From: Lactobacillus helveticus DSM 20075 = CGMCC 1.1877
GTDB taxonomy: Bacteria; Bacillota; Bacilli; Lactobacillales; Lactobacillaceae
DNA: 7,294 nt
Assembly (NCBI RefSeq): GCF_000160855.1
Contig: NZ_GG700754.1
Coordinates: 1-7,294, forward strand
Direction: 5' to 3'
Position numbers and translations under genes: made by a program. The notes beneath the pieces were generated by a model that saw nothing but the letters and a program-made list of their open reading frames with translations, did not search any database and was not told where the DNA came from. Below, one piece after another: positions 1 through 6,399 of the stretch (its first letter is position 1; each line of letters begins with the position of its first letter).

Positions 1-15
1 GAATCAAAATGATTC
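1..15. repeat. Short perfect inverted repeat at the left edge
   Basis: GAATCA, 3 bases, TGATTC. No T-run follows. A second short palindrome, CGATA-GAA-TATCG, lies at 69-81. Both belong to the gene-free left end; their role is unknown. Confidence 0.4.
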
Positions 16-38
16 GGTTCATCAAGTCAGATCATCAA

Positions 39-63
39 TCAATGTCTTAACTTAATGACATTG
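39..63. repeat. Copy 1 of a 25-bp element flanking the cluster
   Basis: Identical over 25 bp and in the same orientation to 6425-6449. Internally it has inverted arms CAATGTC and GACATTG around a 10-base AT-rich centre. No T-run follows, so it is not a standard terminator. It may be an insertion-sequence end, a miniature element remnant or a binding site. No transposase is next to it. Confidence 0.75.
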
Positions 64-118
64 GACTCCGATAGAATATCGAAATCAAGCTTTAAAAGAA
101 TTTATTTAAAACTAACGT

Positions 119-159
119 CCAACTTTAGGGGTTAGCTTCATAGCTTAGTTGGCTTTTTT
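119..159 (+). terminator. Rho-independent terminator, rightward, with an alternative leftward hairpin
   Basis: On the plus strand, CCAACT (119-124) pairs with AGTTGG (147-152), followed by CTTTTTT up to 159. It would end a rightward transcript entering from left of the window. On the minus strand an overlapping alternative hairpin CTAAC/GTTAG, followed by TTTT, could weakly stop the NRPS transcript, so it may work in both directions. Confidence 0.6.
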
Positions 160-3024
160 CTAATATTCATTTGTTGTTACAGTAACTACTTGCTCATCAT
201 TCAATTTCACCTGATACTTAAATTTTTCGAGTAAGCGCCCATATGAAATGCAATATAGCACACCTTCTTTCGAAACCATAGTGATGTAATTAGGCTTGAA
301 CGGCAGCCTTAAGATATCATCCGCAATCGCCTTTACTGAATTTACCTCTCCAATATAATTAGGTGAAATATTCATGTTGCTCCACTGTTTACTTAAAGCG
401 TTGCGATATTCTAAATTACTGCCAATCTGATTGAAAATGCAGTAGCGATAATCCGTGCCCTTAGTATAGTGATCTTTCCACATTTGATATCTCTTGGCAA
501 AATCAGTCAAAGTATCATTTTCATTCACTTCCCAAGGTAGGGTAGCGTGAATATCTCCAATTACATCGCTAGCATCAAAGTTCGAAAACTTCCTGATATT
601 CAAAGCGATCTTTCCCGTAATCTTCTTCATCTTATGATCTTTCATCATCGCTTGTGACAGTAAGTAAAGACCGTTAATGTAAATTTGATCCGTCGTTTTA
701 GCAGGGCAGGCGAATTTTGTGATATAGAGTCGACCATCTTCTTTAGTTAAATTGAGTTCTTCCTGCGTTTGAGGTACCAAAGAAAGGGCCGCCTTTAAAT
801 CAGTACTTTGATTAACTTCTTGAACAAAACTCATAAATTCAGCATAAGAACTGGACTTAATTTGCTCAATTTTCAAATTTCCTTGATACAAATCTACGAA
901 TATTTTCTTCAATTTGTTAGAAGAAGAGGCATCTAGAGCGTGGTGTGAAAAGACAATGTTTAACTCCTGCTTCTTCATATTGAAAATAAGGCAATGAATT
1001 GGCGAACCAGGCTTAGAATACATCACTTTTTCTAAGTCAGTTTCGGAAAAGCTGTTTGCGGTAACAAGTGAGATTGGAGCTGGATTGATTATCTTCTTGA
1101 AATATAGTTTACCGTCTCGATCTTTAAACCAAGCAAATTTCAATAGATCTATCTTAGTAGTTAAATCAGTAAAAATCTGTCTAATCTTCTGAATTTCTTC
1201 AAAGTTAATTGTCGGAAAAGATACTCTTAGCAGGTCAAAAGATGGTTTTTGTTGTGAAAAGAGACTCTGCTGCGTTGATGAAGCAGTAATTTTCGCATCC
1301 TCATAGCTGCTCGAAAAGTTTGCAAACAGCAATTTAAGATTAAGTAAGTCAGCTTCATTTGCTTGCTCGCGAGTCTCTGCAGCTGTATTTGTTTGCTGCT
1401 TGTCAATATATGCTGCCAAGCGCTCAAGCGTGTTCAACAGTGAGAACTGGGCATCATCAATCTGAATCTTAAAAGTATTTTCTACATCAACAATGAAGCG
1501 CACTGAATCCAGAGAATCCAGCTCTTTAATTTCATTAACGTGGTATTTGGCTATCAACTTTTTCAATTCGTCTAAAGTGTTAGAGCTATCAGTAGTCAAA
1601 GAACGATTATAATACTCGTCGATCATTCTTTGCGTATCAATCTTACGGTTGTAGGTGTACAAGAAGTGATCGACCTTAATAATTATTGGATTGAGATAAG
1701 TTGGCAGTTTACTTTTAATCTCAGCTTCTTTATCTTGCGAACTAATGTAAAAAATATAGATTCGCTTGTTTTTGAACTTCGCAATTGCTGTGGTAACATC
1801 AGCGATTTTCGATACTAGAGTTTGAATTTCACCTAATTCCACACGGATTCCGTTAACTTGGACTTGATCGTCTTCTCTTTCTAGGAAAAGTAGCTCACCG
1901 TTTTGTAAAATTTCTACCTTATCACCAGTTTTATAATAGCGTTCACCGTCAAGAGTGATGAAGCTTGAGCTGCTTTTAACAGAATCTAAAAGATAGCCGT
2001 CTGTTACTCCATTTCCGCCAATATATAATTCACCTTTTTTTGCTTCATTATTGTTTGCATCAAGGACTTTTACCTTTCCCTCTGGTAATGGGCGGCCAAT
2101 CGGTACGTATTCTTCTTCATTTTCAGTTACCTGATGATAAGTAGAATAGACAGTTGTTTCAGTCGGACCATAAAGATTAAAAACTTTGCATCCCTTATTA
2201 AGCGCCCGTTTCAATTTTTTTGCCAAATTAATCGGAAATGCTTCACCGGCTACCATCAGAAACTTGAGTTTATCAAAGGCTTCAGGACCAACGATATCAA
2301 GAAGTGCCTCCGCAAATGAAGGGGATAAGGAAAGGTGCGTTATTTGCTTTTGATTAATTAATTTGGGAATTAGCCTGATACTCTCTGAATTAGAAGGACT
2401 TGTTGGGAGACAAACCAGCTCGGCACCGGCAATAACGGGCGACAGAAGCTCTGTTAATGAAACATCAAAAGAATAAGGCGTTGAAAATAAAAATTTGGTC
2501 GTCTCGTTGACGTTAATTAATGAGTACAGTCTTGTAAGGATCCACTTTAGATTGCTTTCTGTCAGAAAAACTTTTTTAGGAATGCCGGTACTGCCAGAAG
2601 TAGAGAGGATGTATACATTTTTTTGCGAGAACGGTTTAGCTTTAAAGTCGGCGTGATTATTCTGATTGAAAAGATCAACTTGAATGATATTTTTCTGCTT
2701 AAGTGTGGCAGGTAAGTCAGTTATTAAAGTATCCCATTGAACTTCTTTTACACGATCAGTGGCTTCAGGTAGGTCTAACGCTGATACAAGTGGCATAGGG
2801 ATGCGGTTGGATAGCCAAATTCCAATTACTGTGGGCAGTACAAAACGGGTATCTTTTAAATAAAAGGGAACGATGTCCTGAGCATTTTCCTCATCAAGTT
2901 TAGCGGCTAATTGCTGGGCAATATTGGAAATTTCTTGATAGGTATAATCACCATTTGGTGATTTAACTGCCACTTGATCAGGAGTATTCTGGCTGCGTTG
3001 AATAAAATTATCAATAATAAACAT
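160..3024 (-). CDS. Single-module NRPS: adenylation, carrier and condensation-like domains (A-PCP-C)
   Basis: A 954-residue cytosolic protein that should activate an amino or hydroxy acid with ATP, load it on a phosphopantetheine arm and transfer it to an acceptor. Adenylation domain, about residues 1-465: TSGSTGIPKK (142-151), YSFD (184-187), NLYGPTE (283-289), YKTGD (364-368), DDQVQVNGIRVELGEI (385-400), and an A10-like NRKID with the expected catalytic Lys461. Carrier domain, about 480-545: LDSL with the likely attachment Ser504. Condensation-like domain, about 570-954: ASSTQQSLF and SHHALDA (693-699), a variant of HHxxxDG. There is no thioesterase, epimerase or second module. ATG 3022-3024 is chosen because AAAGGTGAG lies 7 bp upstream; a GTG at 3034-3036 falls inside that Shine-Dalgarno. 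It is the last gene of the leftward cluster, 8 bp after the glycosyltransferase. GC is visibly higher than in its neighbours. Domain order is seen; substrate and product are unknown. Confidence 0.9.
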   Translation of the reverse strand: MFIIDNFIQRSQNTPDQVAVKSPNGDYTYQEISNIAQQLAAKLDEENAQDIVPFYLKDTRFVLPTVIGIWLSNRIPMPLVSALDLPEATDRVKEVQWDTLITDLPATLKQKNIIQVDLFNQNNHADFKAKPFSQKNVYILSTSGSTGIPKKVFLTESNLKWILTRLYSLINVNETTKFLFSTPYSFDVSLTELLSPVIAGAELVCLPTSPSNSESIRLIPKLINQKQITHLSLSPSFAEALLDIVGPEAFDKLKFLMVAGEAFPINLAKKLKRALNKGCKVFNLYGPTETTVYSTYHQVTENEEEYVPIGRPLPEGKVKVLDANNNEAKKGELYIGGNGVTDGYLLDSVKSSSSFITLDGERYYKTGDKVEILQNGELLFLEREDDQVQVNGIRVELGEIQTLVSKIADVTTAIAKFKNKRIYIFYISSQDKEAEIKSKLPTYLNPIIIKVDHFLYTYNRKIDTQRMIDEYYNRSLTTDSSNTLDELKKLIAKYHVNEIKELDSLDSVRFIVDVENTFKIQIDDAQFSLLNTLERLAAYIDKQQTNTAAETREQANEADLLNLKLLFANFSSSYEDAKITASSTQQSLFSQQKPSFDLLRVSFPTINFEEIQKIRQIFTDLTTKIDLLKFAWFKDRDGKLYFKKIINPAPISLVTANSFSETDLEKVMYSKPGSPIHCLIFNMKKQELNIVFSHHALDASSSNKLKKIFVDLYQGNLKIEQIKSSSYAEFMSFVQEVNQSTDLKAALSLVPQTQEELNLTKEDGRLYITKFACPAKTTDQIYINGLYLLSQAMMKDHKMKKITGKIALNIRKFSNFDASDVIGDIHATLPWEVNENDTLTDFAKRYQMWKDHYTKGTDYRYCIFNQIGSNLEYRNALSKQWSNMNISPNYIGEVNSVKAIADDILRLPFKPNYITMVSKEGVLYCISYGRLLEKFKYQVKLNDEQVVTVTTNEY

Positions 3025-3031
3025 ACTGAAA

Positions 3032-3040
3032 CTCACCTTT
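3032..3040 (-). promoter_or_regulatory. Ribosome binding site of the NRPS gene, overlapping the upstream stop codon
   Basis: On the minus strand AAAGGTGAG precedes ATG 3024 by 7 bp. The TGA stop of the glycosyltransferase (3033-3035) lies inside it, so ribosomes ending the upstream gene cover the site. This suggests translational coupling, and it argues against the GTG at 3034-3036 as start. Confidence 0.7.
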
Positions 3041-4307
3041 CTGTTTTATATTTAGTTCCTTTTCTATGAAATACTAGATAGAGAGGACCTACATTAGAAA
3101 TTAAATATGCTATGCTACTTTCAAACGCTAGAAGGAAATTATTTACCGGTAATTTTCCGTGTAAATTTTTCGCGATTGAATTAGATAACCAGAATCGAAG
3201 AAATGTGGTAGTTAGATAAACTAAAGTAAAAACTAGTGCTAATCCACTATTTATAAAAATAAGAAATATAAAGATAACTAGATAAAAGCTAGGTAGTAAT
3301 AGCCATGCAAAGGCTCCTCTTACTTGATTTAGATAATAAAGAAAAGTATTCAATTGTTTAGTATCTTTATTCTTACTTAATATTTGATAAAATTTTTTAT
3401 TATCAGACAATGTTTTGAACCAATTAGCATTTTGTTTAGCAAGTATTTGAATATTTTTAGGAGATTCCCCATATTCCAAGGCAAATAATGGTTCAATTAT
3501 AATTCCCTGACTTCTCAAATAGAAACTAAGATAAATATCTTCACACCAAAATTCAGTATTAAAGCTACCTATTCGTTTTAAATAATCAAATCTGACAAAA
3601 AGTCCATGGCCTACAACATGATTCCTTAAGAAAATAGAAGGTAATATAGCATTTGTTAGTCCATTTATTAATTCAAAATTAGTTTGATAAACAGCGAAGC
3701 CTTGCATAATTGGACTTAACGTATTTAAGTTAGAGAAAAATGCAGAATATTCTTGCATAATTAAAGGAAAATGCTTCTTTAGGGCAACTGTTTTTGCCTG
3801 AAGGAATGCGTCTTTTCCGGGGCGACTATCGGCATTATAGACACAGAAATAGGAGCTTTTCTCATCAATATCATACATTTTATAAATTGTATCGAATGCA
3901 TAATTTAATTGATCAGCCATCATGCCATTTACTCCAGGATAGTTTAAAAGTTTAATGTCTTTATAACTATCTGATGTATCAATCTTTTCTTTTACAATGT
4001 CAAATGTAGTTTTTCCTTGATTGGTTAGCAATTTTTCTTTATCAGTAGTTACGATGAATAATTTTGCATCAATTTTTGTACTAGTAATAATATTTACAAA
4101 ATCATCTATCGTTCTATTAATTATCTTTTGTTCTTGTAAACATGGAATAACTATAAAGAATTTTGGTTTTTCATCTCTAGTTTCTTTAAAGCTCGCAGCA
4201 TTATTTTTATTTTGCTTTATTTTTTTATTCACTAGCATTGTTCTAGCTATGTGCCACAAACATTGTAGTAGCATTAGAAACATTATTAATTCTGCTATTG
4301 TTATCAT
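3033..4307 (-). CDS. Membrane-anchored family 2 glycosyltransferase
   Basis: A 424-residue protein expected to transfer a sugar from a nucleotide-sugar on the inner face of the membrane. One N-terminal hydrophobic segment (about 5-26) is followed by a GT-A catalytic domain: FFIVIPCLQEQ (50-60) is the first strand and nucleotide-binding region, NADSRP (158-163) is the likely metal-binding NAD/DxD element, and CEDIYLSFYLRSQG (255-268) carries the ED pair that usually supplies the catalytic base. About three hydrophobic segments follow (332-353, 355-377, 392-412). The QxxRW motif of processive enzymes is not intact; QNANW (292-296) sits where it would be expected. Transfer of one or few sugars to a lipid or membrane acceptor therefore seems likelier than polymer synthesis. 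It starts 35 bp after the kinase and ends 8 bp before the NRPS ATG. Donor and acceptor cannot be read from the sequence. Confidence 0.85.
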   Translation of the reverse strand: MITIAELIMFLMLLQCLWHIARTMLVNKKIKQNKNNAASFKETRDEKPKFFIVIPCLQEQKIINRTIDDFVNIITSTKIDAKLFIVTTDKEKLLTNQGKTTFDIVKEKIDTSDSYKDIKLLNYPGVNGMMADQLNYAFDTIYKMYDIDEKSSYFCVYNADSRPGKDAFLQAKTVALKKHFPLIMQEYSAFFSNLNTLSPIMQGFAVYQTNFELINGLTNAILPSIFLRNHVVGHGLFVRFDYLKRIGSFNTEFWCEDIYLSFYLRSQGIIIEPLFALEYGESPKNIQILAKQNANWFKTLSDNKKFYQILSKNKDTKQLNTFLYYLNQVRGAFAWLLLPSFYLVIFIFLIFINSGLALVFTLVYLTTTFLRFWLSNSIAKNLHGKLPVNNFLLAFESSIAYLISNVGPLYLVFHRKGTKYKTER

Positions 4308-4314
4308 AATTAGC

Positions 4315-4320
4315 CCTCCT
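4315..4320 (-). promoter_or_regulatory. Ribosome binding site of the glycosyltransferase gene
   Basis: AGGAGG on the minus strand, 7 bp before ATG 4305-4307. It is the strongest Shine-Dalgarno in the window and fixes the start of this gene. Confidence 0.8.
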
Positions 4321-4339
4321 TAATAAAATTTGATGAGTT

Positions 4340-4359
4340 AAATCACAAACTAGTGATTT
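4340..4359. repeat. Inverted repeat over the kinase stop codon
   Basis: Perfect 7-bp arms AAATCAC (4340-4346) and GTGATTT (4353-4359) with a 6-base loop, spanning the TGA at 4343-4345. No T-run follows on the minus strand, so it is unlikely to be a full terminator. It could stabilise or process mRNA between kinase and glycosyltransferase, or be chance in AT-rich DNA. Confidence 0.4.
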
Positions 4360-4975
4360 GTTTTAAAGCCTCATCATAGACATCCCGTGGTGAAAGATTT
4401 GATGTATCAATTAGTGCCTTTTTCATGTCTAATTCTTGAAATTCTTTTTCTAATATTTCTTCTTGCTTTTGTCTTGTACTTTCTTGAGTCCAGACACTTA
4501 AAAGGTGATGATTCCGTTCCAAATTTCTCTTTGATGAAGCAGAACTATCAGCTTTTAATAGTAATAGCAAGTCCGGACTGTATAATTTATATCGTTTAGC
4601 TTTTTCTATAAAATCGTCTAAAAACTCTAACGATTTATTATATGTTCCAGATATATTAGAAGATTCGAAAGCAAATGCTGTCGCAACGATTGAATAGGGT
4701 GATTTATCAATTACAACATTTTGTCCATGATCAGCAAAATAATTTGCATCAAACCATTTATCAAATTCTAGGTCAAATAATATTTCCTGATTCCGTAATT
4801 CTTCTTGAATATTTTTAGGAACATATAAAATATTATCTCCTTTTTCATTTAACCTATTTTCTAGATATCTTATTGATTCAGGAACAATTTTATAACCTAG
4901 TTGTTTTGATAGGTTATTACATAAAGTAGTTTTACCTGAATTCGATATGCCATCTACCTGAATTCGATATGCCAT
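4343..4975 (-). CDS. P-loop kinase of the nucleoside/nucleotide kinase-like fold, 5' end altered by a tandem duplication
   Basis: As it stands this encodes 210 residues with a Walker A motif GISNSGKT (9-16), a VVIDKSPYS element (87-95) like the DR(S/Y) region of deoxynucleoside kinases, and a basic stretch KRNLERNHH (149-157) that could act as a lid. It should phosphorylate a small molecule with ATP. A nucleoside or nucleotide, a pathway precursor, or an antibiotic-like compound (self-protection) are all possible. The ATG at 4973-4975 has no good Shine-Dalgarno and lies in the second copy of a 22-bp tandem duplication. Without the duplication the gene would start at ATG 5001-5003, behind AAGGAAG, and encode 212 residues beginning MSRGKIILIDGISNSGKTT, which has a better hydrophobic strand before the P-loop. 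The present gene is therefore either a frameshifted allele or one rescued by the new ATG. It is first in the leftward cluster. Confidence 0.7.
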   Translation of the reverse strand: MAYRIQVDGISNSGKTTLCNNLSKQLGYKIVPESIRYLENRLNEKGDNILYVPKNIQEELRNQEILFDLEFDKWFDANYFADHGQNVVIDKSPYSIVATAFAFESSNISGTYNKSLEFLDDFIEKAKRYKLYSPDLLLLLKADSSASSKRNLERNHHLLSVWTQESTRQKQEEILEKEFQELDMKKALIDTSNLSPRDVYDEALKQITSL

Positions 4976-5003
4976 CTATAAGTATTATTTTTCCTCTACT
5001 CAT
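4932..5003 (-). other. Short 23-codon reading frame: original kinase start, frameshifted by the duplication
   Basis: From ATG 5001-5003, with AAGGAAG (5015-5021) 11 bp upstream, the frame reads MSRGKIILIDGISNSG, then leaves the kinase frame as RWHIEFR and stops at TAA 4932-4934. The first 16 codons match the kinase P-loop frame and the next 7 are the second reading of the duplicated unit. The frame overlaps the downstream ATG at 4975, so terminating ribosomes could restart there. Confidence 0.75.
4934..4977. repeat. Perfect 22-bp tandem duplication in the kinase P-loop region
   Basis: Two adjacent identical copies, 4934-4955 and 4956-4977, each starting ACCTGAATTC and ending ATATGCCATCT on the plus strand. 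The length is not a multiple of three, so gain or loss of one copy switches the kinase reading frame. Directly visible in the sequence. Confidence 0.97.
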
Positions 5004-5014
5004 AATATTAATAT

Positions 5015-5021
5015 CTTCCTT
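5015..5021 (-). promoter_or_regulatory. Ribosome binding site of the original kinase start
   Basis: AAGGAAG on the minus strand, 11 bp before ATG 5001-5003. No comparable site precedes the ATG at 4975, so this site decides which start was used before the duplication. Confidence 0.55.
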
Positions 5022-5048
5022 TCTTAAGAAACAAGATGCATAACTTTT

Positions 5049-5078
5049 TTGTTAAAGCTTTTTTAATAGTGCTATAAT
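5049..5078 (+). promoter_or_regulatory. Promoter of the exporter gene
   Basis: -35 TTGTTA (5049-5054), 18-bp spacer, consensus -10 TATAAT (5073-5078). The predicted start near 5085 leaves a leader of about 70 bases before ATG 5155. The -35 overlaps the left arm of a TTGTTAA/TTAACAA inverted repeat. Confidence 0.65.
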
Positions 5079-5088
5079 TTATTAACAA
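5060..5088 (-). promoter_or_regulatory. Candidate promoter of the kinase-glycosyltransferase-NRPS cluster
   Basis: On the minus strand, -35 TTGTTA (5083-5088), 17-bp spacer, weak -10 TAAAAA (5060-5065; 4 of 6 matches). Transcription would start near 5053, about 50 bases before ATG 5003. The -10 is weak in very AT-rich DNA, so the exact position is tentative. It interleaves with the exporter promoter. Confidence 0.35.
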
Positions 5089-5142
5089 TCATTTATTTTA
5101 ATTAATTTTATTCTCATTTATTTCAAAGTCAATACTTTTTAT

Positions 5143-5150
5143 GAAGGTGA
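5143..5150 (+). promoter_or_regulatory. Ribosome binding site of the exporter gene
   Basis: GAAGGTGA, 4 bp before ATG 5155, with the GG core 7 bp from the start codon. Supports this start. Confidence 0.7.
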
Positions 5151-5154
5151 TTCA

Positions 5155-6399
5155 ATGACAGAAGAAGCAAAATTAACAAAAACGGAAAAGCTAAATACGG
5201 TTAAGGTTACTACCAGTAATGCGATTTCGAAATTTGGTGATGTTTTATTTGACTACGTAAATACAGTATTTCTTTCTTCTATTCCAAATGGAGGTTTTTG
5301 GCTGTCTTTCTACCAAAGTAGTGAAGTTTTAATCAGCGTATTTTTTAATTTTTGGGGAGGTGCTGTCTCTGACAGTGGTAATAGAAAGCGAATTATTTTT
5401 CATTGTGATTTGATTAGTGGATTTATTTGTCTTATATTAGCAATTTTTATTCCTAAGTCATTTTTTATTTATACGATTATACTTATCAATATTGCACTAG
5501 CGATAATCACGTCATTTCGAAGCCCAGCATATAAAGCGATTTTTAGAGAAATTGTTTATAAAGAACACATTAATACTGTTAATTCTACTTTGGAAATTGT
5601 AAAAGAAATTGTTCAAATTGCTGGACCTAGTTTAGCTTTGTTGATCGCTAATTTTTTCGGTAATAGAATCGCATTAGTTTTAGATGCAGTTTCATTTTTT
5701 GTTTCAGGTTTACTCATAAAGAAGCTGACTATTTTAAAGAAGCTGACTATTTTAACAACGCAACCTAATAAAAAGCACAAGAAAAATACCCTTTTTCAAA
5801 TTAGAGAAGGTTTTCAATATATTCTGACTAATTCGCAAATAATGATGATTATCATTTTCTCTAGTATTGTGAACTTTATCATTGCCGGATATAATTTGAT
5901 TCTACCTTTTTCAACTTATGCTTTTAGTGGGACAACTTTAAAGGCGTATGCAGTTTTTTTAACTGCTGAATCTGTTGGTGGTCTAATTGGAGCCTCAGTA
6001 TCAACTTTTCTGAAAAGGGAACCCACAACAAATCGGCTTATTTTATTTATTACACTATGTGGAGCTTCACTAATTTTTGTGCAACAATTATTTCAACTAT
6101 CGCATTCTATTATTCTTGTAGCGACGTTAATCGTCCTATTTAATCTTTTTTTGTCGATCTTCAATATTCAATTTATGACATTCATTCAGATTAAGACTGA
6201 TATTAATTATATAGGCAGAGTTTTCGGAATTATTTTTTCGGTTGCAATTCTCTTTATGCCTTTCGGTACTTTTTTCTTCCAAATAATTTTTGATCTTAAA
6301 AACCCTTATAATTACTTAATTTTAGGACTTTCGTTAGTCGTTATATCTTTGTTCACTTTTGGGATCAACTTTTTATTTGCTCTAAAAAAGAAAAATTAA
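5155..6399 (+). CDS. Major facilitator superfamily exporter, Mef/EntS-like
   Basis: A 414-residue integral membrane protein, the usual size for a 12-helix facilitator driven by the proton gradient. After a polar N-terminus (1-20) come hydrophobic segments through to about residue 410. GGAVSDSGNRKR (68-79) fits the loop 2-3 signature GxxxDxxxRR/K. SFRSPAYKAIF (120-130) and the following stretch up to IAGP (155-158) resemble Mef-type macrolide exporters and siderophore exporters of the EntS kind. The central cytoplasmic loop after helix 6 contains KKLTIL twice in a row (189-200), from an 18-bp tandem duplication. ATG 5155 has a good Shine-Dalgarno. It is divergent from the kinase-glycosyltransferase-NRPS genes and shares their promoter region, so export of their product, or self-resistance, is the likely job. 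Substrate is inferred from context only. Confidence 0.88.
   Translation: MTEEAKLTKTEKLNTVKVTTSNAISKFGDVLFDYVNTVFLSSIPNGGFWLSFYQSSEVLISVFFNFWGGAVSDSGNRKRIIFHCDLISGFICLILAIFIPKSFFIYTIILINIALAIITSFRSPAYKAIFREIVYKEHINTVNSTLEIVKEIVQIAGPSLALLIANFFGNRIALVLDAVSFFVSGLLIKKLTILKKLTILTTQPNKKHKKNTLFQIREGFQYILTNSQIMMIIIFSSIVNFIIAGYNLILPFSTYAFSGTTLKAYAVFLTAESVGGLIGASVSTFLKREPTTNRLILFITLCGASLIFVQQLFQLSHSIILVATLIVLFNLFLSIFNIQFMTFIQIKTDINYIGRVFGIIFSVAILFMPFGTFFFQIIFDLKNPYNYLILGLSLVVISLFTFGINFLFALKKKN
5718..5753. repeat. Perfect 18-bp tandem duplication in the exporter gene
   Basis: Copies at 5718-5735 and 5736-5753, unit AAAGAAGCTGACTATTTT. The length is a multiple of three, so it only repeats six residues (KKLTIL) in the loop between the two halves of the transporter. 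Confidence 0.96.

Larger units (their letters stand above)
5049..5088. repeat. TTGTTAA/TTAACAA inverted repeat around the divergent promoters
   Basis: Perfect 7-bp arms at 5049-5055 and 5082-5088, separated by 26 bp. Each arm contains the -35 hexamer of the promoter on its own strand. It may be an operator half-site pair or simply reflect the two symmetric -35 boxes. Confidence 0.45.

Noticed and set aside
3022..3036. GTG at 3034-3036 as the NRPS start, with a 4-base overlap (GTGA) with the glycosyltransferase stop
   Set aside because: The GTG lies inside the AAAGGTGAG Shine-Dalgarno and has no site of its own at usable distance; ATG 3022-3024 is well spaced and begins the usual adenylation-domain N-terminus.
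4021..4323. Plus-strand open frames inside the glycosyltransferase, kinase, NRPS and recombinase genes
   Set aside because: They mirror real genes on the opposite strand and show no Shine-Dalgarno or recognisable domains; hydrophobic stretches come from the antisense of AT-rich codons.
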